Assembly: GCA_050246115.1 (NCBI GenBank)
Contig: JBFWWP010000009.1
Coordinates: 62,001 to 126,000 of the forward strand
DNA: 64,000 bases
Source of the DNA: JBFWWP01 sp050246115
GTDB taxonomy: Bacteria; Planctomycetota; UBA8108; UBA1146; JAJFFE01
Direction: 5' to 3'
In this document: positions 8,255 to 16,292 of the stretch, piece after piece
Layout of the letters: each line of letters begins with the position of its first letter
Numbering within the stretch: position 1 is the stretch's first letter
Position numbers and translations under genes: made by a program
Notes under the pieces: generated by a model
What the model was told of the DNA's origin: nothing
What the model saw: the letters and a program-made list of their open reading frames with translations, nothing else
Database searches by the model: none

Positions 8255-9151
8255 TCACCGCCGACCGCTCCGCGCAGGCGACCGCAAAGACTCAGCGAGC
8301 CGTGCGTGGAAGCGCACCACCACCGGGCGCTCGAAGGTCTTCGCCCTTCCCACCAAGGCGATGGGTCGGCGCAGGCCCGGCTTGGGAAGGCGAGCGAACG
8401 CTTGGGGAGGCACACCCATGGCGAGCGCAATGCCCTCCGGCACCAAGCCGTGCCCAAATCCGCAGCGCGCGAGTTGCACGATGCACGCGTAGGATTGCAG
8501 GGTTTGGGTCACTTGGAGGCGGACCGCGGCCGTACGCTCGAGGAGGCGGAGCCGGCGCGTCAACGCGCGACCCGTGGCCGACGCGGGCTCGATCCCGACG
8601 ACCGACAGCTCGCTCCCACGCCGGACGACCAAGGGCTGCAGGCCGCTGGGAACGACCACCATGTCTTCCTCGCGCAGTTCGTGCACCACCAGCCCGGCGG
8701 CTCGGTCCGCTCCTCCGGCAACCAAACCCAGAGCAAACTCGCCGGCCAGGACGCCGTCGACGACCACCGGACTCCGGTGCGCGTGCGTTCGGACGTCCAA
8801 GCCCGGCATGTGCGCGCGGACCGCCGCGAGCGCGGGTGGCCCCCAAGAGGCGAGTATCGATTCCGACACCCCGACGACCAACGTCCCGTCCTCGGTTCCC
8901 TGGCCGTCTCGATCATCGAGAGCTGCCTTGAGTCCAGCGAGCAGCGGCGCGGCGCGATCCAGCAGCCGGATCCCTGCGGGTGTCACCACTACGCCACGAC
9001 CCGCGGGTTCGACCACGCGCGCGCCGAGCGACGCCTCGAGCGCCCGGATGCGCTTGCTCACCGCGGACTGGGTGAGCCGCAGGTGCGTGGCGGCACGTGT
9101 CATGGTGCCGTGCTCGACCAGGGCTGCCAGCGCCTCGAGACCCTCGAACAT
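8255..9151 (-). CDS. LysR-family transcriptional regulator
   Basis: A 298-residue LTTR. The N-terminal winged helix-turn-helix is clear (MFEGLEALAALVEHGTMTRA, then LRLTQSAVSKRIRALEASLG), followed by the linker helix and a periplasmic-binding-protein-like effector domain (DGTLVVGVSESILASWG onward). The ATG at 9151 fits the family; an upstream ATG at 9220 would add 23 unconserved residues, though it has AGGA next to it. It is divergent from a TauE/SafE exporter, and a palindrome lies between them. LTTRs usually autoregulate and control the divergent gene, so sulfonate, sulfite or a related anion is a reasonable but unproven inducer. Confidence 0.93.
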   Translation of the reverse strand: MFEGLEALAALVEHGTMTRAATHLRLTQSAVSKRIRALEASLGARVVEPAGRGVVVTPAGIRLLDRAAPLLAGLKAALDDRDGQGTEDGTLVVGVSESILASWGPPALAAVRAHMPGLDVRTHAHRSPVVVDGVLAGEFALGLVAGGADRAAGLVVHELREEDMVVVPSGLQPLVVRRGSELSVVGIEPASATGRALTRRLRLLERTAAVRLQVTQTLQSYACIVQLARCGFGHGLVPEGIALAMGVPPQAFARLPKPGLRRPIALVGRAKTFERPVVVRFHARLAESLRSPARSGRR

Positions 9152-9229
9152 GGAGTGCGCACCGCTCTCGTTTGCTACTCCGGCGGGTCGCCGACGCCGC
9201 GCGTCGGGTCCCGGAATCATTCCTAGACG

Positions 9230-9244
9230 GCATATATTGTATGC
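9230..9244. promoter_or_regulatory. Palindrome GCATA-N5-TATGC, candidate LysR operator
   Basis: The 15-bp interrupted palindrome GCATATATTGTATGC stands out as AT-rich in GC-rich DNA and lies between the divergent LysR (start 9151) and TauE/SafE (start 9401) genes. Position and dyad symmetry fit an LTTR binding site, and its TATATT core could also serve as a -10 element. Confidence 0.55.
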
Positions 9245-9400
9245 TACTCATTCGCGCGACGAAACCCTCCGGACGGGCGATCCTTGGGGGGTTGGGTTAC
9301 GTTGTCACGCCGGGGCCGCCGAGCGCGCCCGCGGTGCAACTTCTGGGTCGGGCCGCTTCACGGAGCAGTGAGGCCCGCGCCTGCGCGCTGGAGGTGCCAC

Positions 9401-10135
9401 GTGTTGATCGTTGTCTTGCTGCTCTCCGTGTTCGTCACCGCGATCATCTCGGGCATCTTCGGGATGGCGGGCGGCCTGATCCTCATGGGAATCTACGCCG
9501 CGTTGCTCCCGGTCCCCACGGCCATGATGCTCCACGGGATCACCCAGCTGGCCGCAAACGGCTCCCGCACGTGGTTCCTGCGGCGCCACATCGAGTGGCG
9601 CGCCGTCAGGCGCTACGCGTGGGGCTGTGCGTTCAGCGTGGTGGTCCTCGCCGCACTGACGATCGTGCTGCCGGCACCGATCCTGTTCCTTGCACTCGGC
9701 GGCATCCCGCTCGTCGTCGGCATGCTTCCCAAGCGCGTCGCACCGAGCATCGACACCGTGCACGGGGCCGTTACCTGCGGCCTCCTCGTCACGGCGGCTC
9801 AACTCCTTGCCGGTGCCTCGGGCCCGCTCCTCGATGTGTTCTACGTGCGCAGTCGTCTCGACCGCCACGCGATCGTCGCCACGAAGGCGTTCACTCAGTC
9901 CATGGGGCATGCGCTGAAACTCATCTACTTCGGGTGGGTCGTCCCGGCCGCGGGCCTGGGTGAGCTGCCGTCCTGGATCGTCCCTGCGGTCATGACCGCC
10001 GCGCTCGTTGGAACCCACGTCGGCGCCCGCCTCCTCGATCGCCTGAGCGACGATCGCTTCCGCTCCTGGAGCGCGGGCATCGTTCGCGTCCTCGGCGTCA
10101 TCTTCGTGGCCCGTGGGATCGCGGCATTGACGTAG
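9401..10135 (+). CDS. TauE/SafE-family anion exporter
   Basis: A 244-residue integral membrane protein of the TauE/SafE family, which move sulfite, sulfoacetate or related organosulfonates across the inner membrane. The glycine-rich first half repeat (FVTAIISGIFGMAGGLILMG) and second half repeat (AAQLLAGASGPLLDVFYV) are characteristic, with about seven to eight membrane segments. The GTG at 9401 follows GGAGGTG at five bases and starts at the first membrane helix; the longer upstream frame has no membrane or family signal. Divergent LysR is the likely regulator. The actual substrate is not readable. Confidence 0.9.
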   Translation: MLIVVLLLSVFVTAIISGIFGMAGGLILMGIYAALLPVPTAMMLHGITQLAANGSRTWFLRRHIEWRAVRRYAWGCAFSVVVLAALTIVLPAPILFLALGGIPLVVGMLPKRVAPSIDTVHGAVTCGLLVTAAQLLAGASGPLLDVFYVRSRLDRHAIVATKAFTQSMGHALKLIYFGWVVPAAGLGELPSWIVPAVMTAALVGTHVGARLLDRLSDDRFRSWSAGIVRVLGVIFVARGIAALT

Positions 10136-10282
10136 AGCGAAGGCACGAGCCTCGCCCCTGCTGTCCTCTGCGCCGTGGGCGGCGCCTCGTGCTCCGCGGA
10201 CGGCCTACGAGGAGTTCGACGTTGCGAAACCGCAGGCCACGGCCGGACGCGAGCGGCTCATGACGATCTCGGAATCCGGTTC

Positions 10283-11398
10283 TCACGAGGATGGGCGGGA
10301 CGCGAGGGCATCGAGGAGTTCCTCGACCCGAGCCGCAACGGTGCTTGGAGCGATGGTCTGCATGCAGATTGCGTGCGCGCAGGAGCGGAGGATGCACGGC
10401 GCGCACGGCACAGCGCTACGAACGACCCGGCTGAATTCGCTGTAGGGTCCATACACGGTCGGATCCTTCGGGCCGTACAGTCCGACGACCGGCACCCCGG
10501 CGGCGACCGCCAGGTGAAGTGGTCCCGTGTCCGCGGCGACGACGACCTGCGCGGTGGACAGGAACGCGGCCAGGTGCCGGGCCGTGGGCGTCCGGGGCGC
10601 GAGACGCGCCGCGCCTTGCGTGGCCTCGACGATGGTCTGCGCACGCGACTCCTCGTCCGGCCCCCATCCCACGAGGATCTCGCGGCCCGACCGAGCGAGT
10701 CGAGTGGCGAGTTCGACGAAGAAGGAGCCTGGCCATTCCTTGAAGCGTCCGAACGCGCTGACGAACGGCTGCAGCACGATGCGTGAGATCGGGCTCGGCG
10801 CGGAGCCCACCGCGAAGCCAAGCTCGGCGCGTTCGCGGGTCAGGTCCGGGAGCCGCCCCTCGTGCGGGCCTCCGGTCCAACCGAGCGCGCGCACGAGATG
10901 CAGGTATTTCTCGACTCGGTGGACCCGCCCCGCGGGCTGGGCAGGATGAAGGGACCGCGACAACCAAGGTAGCTCATAGGCCTCCTTAGGGTGGTGACTG
11001 GCCACCCTCGCCTTCCGCGCGAGGCCACAGACGACCCGGGACCGTAGGTTACTTTGAAAGTCGACGATCAGATCGTAGCGCTTGACGCGGAGCTCGCGCC
11101 GAAACCCCCGGAGACTAGCGCCGGCGGCACCCCACTGCGAGGGTCGTCGAAGTCGACGCTGGATCTCCTTGCGTGGGAAGACCACGACGCGGTCCAGACC
11201 CGGGTGTCCCTGGAGGAGGGAGGCTCCAAGCGGCTCGCTGACCCAATCGAAGACTGCACGCGGCCAGAGCTCCGCCAGCGCCTCGAGCGCGGGCAGGCAG
11301 TGGAGTACATCGCCGAGGGCGCTGAGGCGCACGATGAGGACTTGCTCAGGACTTCGGGTCACCGAACTCAGCGCCCGCTCGGCCACGGTGCTGGTCAA
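10283..11398 (-). CDS. Glycosyltransferase family 9 (heptosyltransferase-like)
   Basis: A 371-residue GT9 enzyme of the WaaC/WaaF/WaaQ type, which adds heptose or a related sugar to the LPS inner core at the cytosolic face. The N-terminal ILIVRLSALGDVLHCLPAL-type motif is present in slightly varied form (VLIVRLSALGDVLH). The C-terminal donor-binding segment ADTGPLHLAVAAGVPVVGLY with GPKDP is diagnostic. It is the last gene of a three-gene unit; its ATG overlaps the upstream kinase-like stop by four bases. The cysteine-rich tail (CAPCILRSCAHAICM) resembles that seen in other GT9 proteins. It supports an LPS-bearing outer membrane. Confidence 0.92.
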   Translation of the reverse strand: MTSTVAERALSSVTRSPEQVLIVRLSALGDVLHCLPALEALAELWPRAVFDWVSEPLGASLLQGHPGLDRVVVFPRKEIQRRLRRPSQWGAAGASLRGFRRELRVKRYDLIVDFQSNLRSRVVCGLARKARVASHHPKEAYELPWLSRSLHPAQPAGRVHRVEKYLHLVRALGWTGGPHEGRLPDLTRERAELGFAVGSAPSPISRIVLQPFVSAFGRFKEWPGSFFVELATRLARSGREILVGWGPDEESRAQTIVEATQGAARLAPRTPTARHLAAFLSTAQVVVAADTGPLHLAVAAGVPVVGLYGPKDPTVYGPYSEFSRVVRSAVPCAPCILRSCAHAICMQTIAPSTVAARVEELLDALASRPSS

Positions 11399-12246
11399 GG
11401 GCCTGCCCGGTGCGCGGCGCGATCGGGTTCAGCGTCCAGGAGTCGATCGAGGAGCGCACACTTCCCTAAGTCGGCACGTTCTCGGCGGCGGTCGCCCCAA
11501 CGCTTGAGGTGCCGGATCAGGCTCGGGCTCTCGATGGTCCAGCGACGGAGCTGTTCTAGGAGATCGAGGTCCGCATAGCCGCCGCGAAACGCAGCAAGCG
11601 CGGTCTCGAGAGGCAGGTGGATCGCCTTGCGCGCGATCGATCGCAGGTAGCTCGAGAGCTCTTGGGTGATGGCTTCGAGTACGGGAAAGCCAGGGCGAAA
11701 CCCGCCCTCGAGGTCGAACGCAACGAGTCGCCCCTCCGAAACCAAGACGTGCGTCGTGGCGCCATGCTCCTGCACCAACAGGGGTTCGTTGCGATCGAGA
11801 GCTCGACGATGGCGGCGCGCGAGGTCAGCCCCCAAGCGCACGAGGAGGGTACGCTGCTGGAGCGGGGCCACCGTCGCGTCCATGAGGGTCTCGGCGAGCG
11901 TCCGCCCGGGACAGTACTCGCACCAGAGCGCGGGCGCCGTCAGGCCGGGCGGGATTGGCAAGTCGATGAGTGCGGGCACGTCGAACCCCTCACGCTGCCA
12001 AAGAGCGAGCGAGCGCCGTTCGGTGTCGCACCGGGCGACCGGGTCGCAGGCGCGCCGACCTTCGAACACGCGATGCGAAGCGCTACGGAAAAGCTCAGCC
12101 GCCCAGGCGCCGCGGCGTCGATAGATCTTGAGAATCACCGGTCCGTGGCCGTGGACGTCGTCGAAGCGAAGGAGCAAGTTGCCCAAGGACCCATGGCCGA
12201 AGCCAACGCGTTGACCACGACTCAGGTCGAACGCGTCGAGCTTCAT
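11395..12246 (-). CDS. Kinase-like protein, LPS-core kinase/APH fold (second of pair)
   Basis: A 283-residue protein with a protein-kinase/aminoglycoside-phosphotransferase-like plan: a glycine-containing N-lobe with VILKIYRRRG (candidate ATP-binding lysine), a hinge region WCEYCPGRTL, then the catalytic-loop region QEHGATTHVLV and a metal-site-like FDLEGGF. The upstream gene has the equivalent HENGDGKHVLI and FDFEVCF, so the two are distant paralogues. The ATG at 12246 overlaps the upstream stop by four bases and its own stop overlaps the heptosyltransferase start, which points to phosphorylation of an LPS-core sugar (WaaP/KdkA-like role). No canonical HxD is visible, so catalysis is uncertain. 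Confidence 0.7.
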   Translation of the reverse strand: MKLDAFDLSRGQRVGFGHGSLGNLLLRFDDVHGHGPVILKIYRRRGAWAAELFRSASHRVFEGRRACDPVARCDTERRSLALWQREGFDVPALIDLPIPPGLTAPALWCEYCPGRTLAETLMDATVAPLQQRTLLVRLGADLARRHRRALDRNEPLLVQEHGATTHVLVSEGRLVAFDLEGGFRPGFPVLEAITQELSSYLRSIARKAIHLPLETALAAFRGGYADLDLLEQLRRWTIESPSLIRHLKRWGDRRRERADLGKCALLDRLLDAEPDRAAHRAGP

Positions 12247-13091
12247 CGCGGTTGACCCAGGCGCTCGTGGAGCCGGCGGGCGACGTTGTACTTGCTCGAC
12301 GCCTTCTGCGCGCGCTTCGAGAAACGTCGGTCGAAAGCGCGCCCCCAACGGTGAAACGGGTTCGGATGGTTGAAGAAGTAGTCATGCGCCGCCTCGAGCC
12401 GAGCGCGGGCAGGGTAGTGATCGACGGTCTCCGCGAGCACGCGCTCGCGAATCTCGGGCGGCACCATCTTCATGATGTTCCAGATGTACTGAACGATCTC
12501 GTGCGAGACATGGTCTTGGACCCGTGATCGCGAACGAAAGCACACCTCGAAATCGAACCACAAGAACTTGTCGTCCCCGAGAATGAGCACGTGCTTGCCG
12601 TCCCCGTTCTCATGGACGAGTCGTGGCTCACGATCGGCGATGGCAATGTCGTGTCGTCGACTCCACTCCGGCAACCAAGCGCGATAGGTCCGGAAGCGTT
12701 CTTCGATGGCAACACTCTCATCGCGAAGGTAATGGTGGAGCTTCGGAGCTTCCAGGAACTCGAAGAGTAGGTAGCCGTCGTCAGGGCAGTTCGGGGCACG
12801 CACTTCGACGTCATCGAACGTCTCGAACACACGAAAGCCATGACGGTGCCACAGCCGCAGACACTCGAGTTCCACGCGCCGCCGGGTCCGGGGCGAGTAA
12901 GACGTTTGGCCCGCGAGCAGCACATTCTCGACGCTCTTCGTGAACCGGGACCAGGGCCCGCGACTGCCGAAGTAGACCTTCAGCACGGCCCAGTCGTCGC
13001 GGAACGGGATCTTGTAGAGGAAGTTGCCGTTCTTGAGGAGCAAGTACGGTTCGAGGTCGTCGAAGCGAAGGATTTCGCGCGAGGTGGTCAT
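12243..13091 (-). CDS. Kinase-like protein, LPS-core kinase/APH fold (first of pair)
   Basis: First gene of the operon; 282 residues. The N-lobe has LLKNGNFLYKIPF and WAVLKVYFGS with a candidate ATP lysine. The hinge is YLLFEFLEAPKLHHYL. The active-site region is RLVHENGDGKHVLI, followed by LWFDFEVCF, where DFE stands in the DFG position. The C-terminal half is basic (RRFSKRAQKASSKYN). It resembles LPS kinases more than antibiotic phosphotransferases, and its coupling to a family 9 glycosyltransferase supports a cell-envelope role. Start at the ATG at 13091; ribosome-binding site weak. Confidence 0.7.
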   Translation of the reverse strand: MTTSREILRFDDLEPYLLLKNGNFLYKIPFRDDWAVLKVYFGSRGPWSRFTKSVENVLLAGQTSYSPRTRRRVELECLRLWHRHGFRVFETFDDVEVRAPNCPDDGYLLFEFLEAPKLHHYLRDESVAIEERFRTYRAWLPEWSRRHDIAIADREPRLVHENGDGKHVLILGDDKFLWFDFEVCFRSRSRVQDHVSHEIVQYIWNIMKMVPPEIRERVLAETVDHYPARARLEAAHDYFFNHPNPFHRWGRAFDRRFSKRAQKASSKYNVARRLHERLGQPR

Positions 13092-13344
13092 CGATGCGTT
13101 TCTCGATCCCGGTTCTCAGTGACGAACTCACGACGAGTTCGCTCGGCCAGCCGCGAGTAAGCTATCAAAAACCGAGGTTCGGGCCTAGCCCGCATTGATC
13201 CCGAGCGCGAGCGCAGAGTGCCGGGGACCCGCTCCGAGGCCCACCCCCCCAGAATCCTTCCACCGAACCGCCAAGTCGCAGGCCAGCGGGAGCCGAAGTG
13301 ATGAGCGCCGGCAGATTCCAAGCCCTTGCCGGGAGGAGGAACGT

Positions 13345-13713
13345 TTGATTCTCGAGAAAGACGACAAGATCGTGGCCTCTTACCGACGCCTGTTCCCGGA
13401 CGATGCGGCGCGCCTCTTCGTGGGGGTGATCAAGGATTACGACGGGGGCGTGGCCCGAGCTGCCGGGTACTCATGGACCTGGGATCCCGCGCAGTGCATG
13501 TATCGCAAGGATCGAACCACGCACACCCAGTTGATTCCGGTGTCGAGCCATGGCCTGATCGTCATGCAAGTGGACCGGAGCCTGGACCTCGACGCGCTCG
13601 AAGTGAAGTCCGACCCGAACGAGAACGCGGTGCTCACCGACGGCCTGCGGTTCGAGTTGGAGCTGAGCAGCGGCAGTGCCACCCCGATCCGCCAGGCGCT
13701 GACTCGGACCTGA
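13345..13713 (+). CDS. Small conserved-looking hypothetical protein
   Basis: No family recognised. The TTG at 13345 follows a near-perfect GGAGGAGG six bases upstream; the reading frame is open further 5' but that part is low-complexity and unlikely to be coding. The 122-residue product is soluble, with no signal peptide. It looks alpha/beta: a helix around VASYRRLFPDDAARLFVGVI, aromatic GYSWTWDPAQCMYRKD and a strand-like HGLIVMQVD. It sits alone between the divergent kinase operon and a convergent aminoacylase-like gene. Confidence 0.65.
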   Translation: MILEKDDKIVASYRRLFPDDAARLFVGVIKDYDGGVARAAGYSWTWDPAQCMYRKDRTTHTQLIPVSSHGLIVMQVDRSLDLDALEVKSDPNENAVLTDGLRFELELSSGSATPIRQALTRT

Positions 13714-13730
13714 AGACCCTCGACGGCGAA

Positions 13731-14921
13731 TCAGCGGATGTTGCGAGGAGCTCGGCCCTCGCGGCGTCGGCTCAGCACGAGCACACGCCCGTCGACACCG
13801 CACAACCGGTAGCCAAACAGGTGGAAGAACTGCACCGCCAAGAACCGCGCCACGCGACGGTTCACGCGCAGCCAACCAGCATGGTGCGGGTCACGGTCGA
13901 CCCCAGGTAGCCAGGACAGGAAACGGTCCAGGCGGAGTCGCCTGAGGACGGTCGAGAGGGTTAGCCACAGGGGCCGTACCGCCCGCACGATGAAGAAACC
14001 GTCGTCGCCCTTGGGCTGGTAGAGGGGCATCAGGAGATAGCCGTCGAGCGGCGAGAGCACGTCCTGCGTCAAAGTCGGGCCGGCCTTGGCCAAGGCTTCG
14101 TCCTCGCGAACCCGATCGAAGTTCTTCATCCCAGGCTTCATGGCAAACCGGTCACCGGCGTGGAGCTGGTGGCGGTAGCGAATCTCCATGACCGACGGAC
14201 AACGTCCCCCACACGCCTGCATCCGCGTGACGTGCGCGCTCAGGTCCGGCACCGCGCTGCGGTCGATCAACCCCATCTCGACGAGGAGGATCCACAGCGC
14301 CGACTCGTGGTGATCGACCGTGGTCGGGTCTTGGTGTTGTCCGCCCTCGATGCAGATCGCAACGTGCCCCTGCTCGCAGATCGACTCGACCAGAGTACCG
14401 AAGACGGTCTCCTCGAGGCCCAAGATCACGGGGATGGGGAGGTGGCGAGCCACGCCGCGGTTGCGCAAGGTGTCCGCCATGACGACGAAGCCGCCCCCAG
14501 AGGCCGAGGTCGAGTGCAGATCGGCGACGATCACCTGGGTCCAGTTGCCGGCCAATTGCTCGTCGAACGCGCGTTGGAGGGAGTCCCGCTCCACGACCTC
14601 GCGGGCGCTCGCCCACTGCTTGGTCGTCGCGGCCTCTTCGGCCCAGATGCGGTTGAGGTCGACGTCGAGATAGCGCTCCCCTGCGGCGAGCGCCGCGAGG
14701 TTACCTGCCAGACCCACGAACCGGCCGCGAATCGGAGTACCACTCGCATGGAGGGCGCCGAACACCTTCTCGATCGCGCGTACGCCAGACGGCTCGTTGC
14801 CATGAACTCCACCGACAGCGACCAACAAGGGCCCGGGGACCCCTGTGCCAAACTCCCCGAGCACGCGCTGCAAGGGCGTGTGGACATGCGGCGTCGGGGC
14901 TGCGGTTTCGATCTGGTTCAT
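13731..14921 (-). CDS. Succinylglutamate desuccinylase/aspartoacylase-family zinc hydrolase
   Basis: A 396-residue carboxypeptidase-fold amidase of the AstE/AspA superfamily. The zinc motif is H40-G-N-E43 in VAVGGVHGNEPSG; DVDLNR (86-91) supplies substrate arginine contacts; the third zinc ligand is H136 in DLHSTSASGG; and ICIEGGQH carries the likely catalytic glutamate. About 100 residues after the core domain (LSPLDGYLLMPLYQP, then a basic helical tail) are longer than in typical AstE. The ATG at 14921 follows GGAG at five bases. It is not next to arginine-catabolism (ast) genes, so N-succinylglutamate should not be assumed as the substrate. Confidence 0.88.
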   Translation of the reverse strand: MNQIETAAPTPHVHTPLQRVLGEFGTGVPGPLLVAVGGVHGNEPSGVRAIEKVFGALHASGTPIRGRFVGLAGNLAALAAGERYLDVDLNRIWAEEAATTKQWASAREVVERDSLQRAFDEQLAGNWTQVIVADLHSTSASGGGFVVMADTLRNRGVARHLPIPVILGLEETVFGTLVESICEQGHVAICIEGGQHQDPTTVDHHESALWILLVEMGLIDRSAVPDLSAHVTRMQACGGRCPSVMEIRYRHQLHAGDRFAMKPGMKNFDRVREDEALAKAGPTLTQDVLSPLDGYLLMPLYQPKGDDGFFIVRAVRPLWLTLSTVLRRLRLDRFLSWLPGVDRDPHHAGWLRVNRRVARFLAVQFFHLFGYRLCGVDGRVLVLSRRREGRAPRNIR

Positions 14922-15392
14922 GCAACTCCGCAGGCCCCACCGATGGCGTGGCGGGTCTGACTTGGGACGACAGGACTGACCGACGGGAACCACCCCTCGC
15001 GTCTTCACGGAGCGCCGGGGAGGGGAACAGACGCGGCTCACCGCGCCCGTCCAAGAATACCAGACTCCCGCACTCCGGTTGAAGACTGCGCCCCAAGAGA
15101 CCCGATCGGTCCCCGAGCGTTTGCCATAACTCGTTTACCGAAAACACCCTAAGATCGAGCTCTCGCAGCCGGAGAAGGCCCCGACCCCGATCGATCCCGG
15201 CGCGCCGTCGGCCTGAGTGCCGCGAAAATTGACGAAAAAGTGCCCAGGGGGCACCGAGAGCCCGTCGATCATCCGACTACCCGTTTTCCCGGACGGGTTC
15301 GCCGCCGCAACCGGTCCGCAACGATAGTCGAGTCGAGCCCGCGCGAATCGGCAACACGAACGGTCCTGACCAACGATGGAACCGAGTCCTAG
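14922..15392. other. Divergent intergenic region, nothing recognised
   Basis: About 470 bp separate the divergent aminoacylase-like and P-loop genes. A locally AT-rich patch around 15121-15160 could hold a promoter, but no pair of hexamers with normal spacing is visible. No repeat or RNA motif was seen. Confidence 0.4.
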
Positions 15393-16166
15393 GTGCCCGT
15401 ACGAATGATCCGCGACGACGCCTCGCCTGCGCCTGAAGCCGCCAGCTTCCCAGCATGGCACGTTTCACCGGCGGCAGCGACCGCGCTCCTTCCGCCAACG
15501 TTCGATCTCACCACGCTCGTCGCCGGCCTCGAAAGCAACCATTGGGAGGGTGAACTGGTGGGCCCGCCGGGGGTCGGAAAGTCCCTGCTCCTGCGTGAAC
15601 TCGAGCGTCACCTCGCCGCTCGGGCGATCCGGTGCCGGCGCTGGGAGTGCAGCCTCGATTCGCCCGACCTCCCGCCTCGTTGGAGGCACTCGCTCGACTC
15701 CGTGGACGTCATTCTGCTCGACGGTGCGGACACGCTCCGCGCGTCGGTGCGTCGCACCCTCCGACGCGCCTGTCGCGAGCGCACGATCGGTCTCGTGGTC
15801 ACGACCCGCTACCCGCTGGGGTTGGCTGCCAGCTTCGGCATCCGTTGCTCGTTGGCCCACGCGCAAAGCATGGTCCAACGGCTGTTCCCGGATGCCGGCG
15901 ACCGCCCCGCGGAAGCCACCGTCGAGCGGCTGTACCGATCCCACGGCGGTAACATCCGGGAGATCGTGTCGCGATTGCACCAACGCCAACAGCGGATCCT
16001 CGAGTGCCAGGTCCGCGAGCATTCGCTCCCTGCAGGTGCCCCGACCCGTGAGTCCCGCCTCCCCACACCGCGTGAGCAGCCCGACTCGCCAAGCGGCACG
16101 CCAAACGCGACGGCATCCCGACCGCCCTCGCGAAAATCTGCAGCCTTTTGTGCCAACGGCCACTAG
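15393..16166 (+). CDS. Small P-loop ATPase (AAA-like), function unknown
   Basis: A 257-residue protein with Walker A GPPGVGKS (about residues 56-63) and Walker B-like VDVILLDGAD (about 104-113). An arginine-rich helix (RRTLRRACRERTIGLVVTTR, where the TTR resembles sensor 1) and an AAA lid-like helix (RLYRSHGGNIREIVSRLHQRQ) follow. This resembles the ATPase modules of transposition-helper or DnaA-like loaders, but no second domain is present. The last 60 residues are proline-rich and disordered-looking. GTG at 15393 is used; ATG at 15405 is an alternative. The next gene begins 126 bp downstream and may be cotranscribed. Confidence 0.68.
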   Translation: MPVRMIRDDASPAPEAASFPAWHVSPAAATALLPPTFDLTTLVAGLESNHWEGELVGPPGVGKSLLLRELERHLAARAIRCRRWECSLDSPDLPPRWRHSLDSVDVILLDGADTLRASVRRTLRRACRERTIGLVVTTRYPLGLAASFGIRCSLAHAQSMVQRLFPDAGDRPAEATVERLYRSHGGNIREIVSRLHQRQQRILECQVREHSLPAGAPTRESRLPTPREQPDSPSGTPNATASRPPSRKSAAFCANGH

Positions 16167-16292
16167 AATCCGGCTCGCCCGCGACGGTGGCTGGTCTGAA
16201 GGCGCTTGTGCCGTCGACCCGCGTCGTTCTCGAGGCACCGGGGGCTCGGCGACCACCACCAACTCGTCACTGCAGCAGAGGCCAATCCAGCG

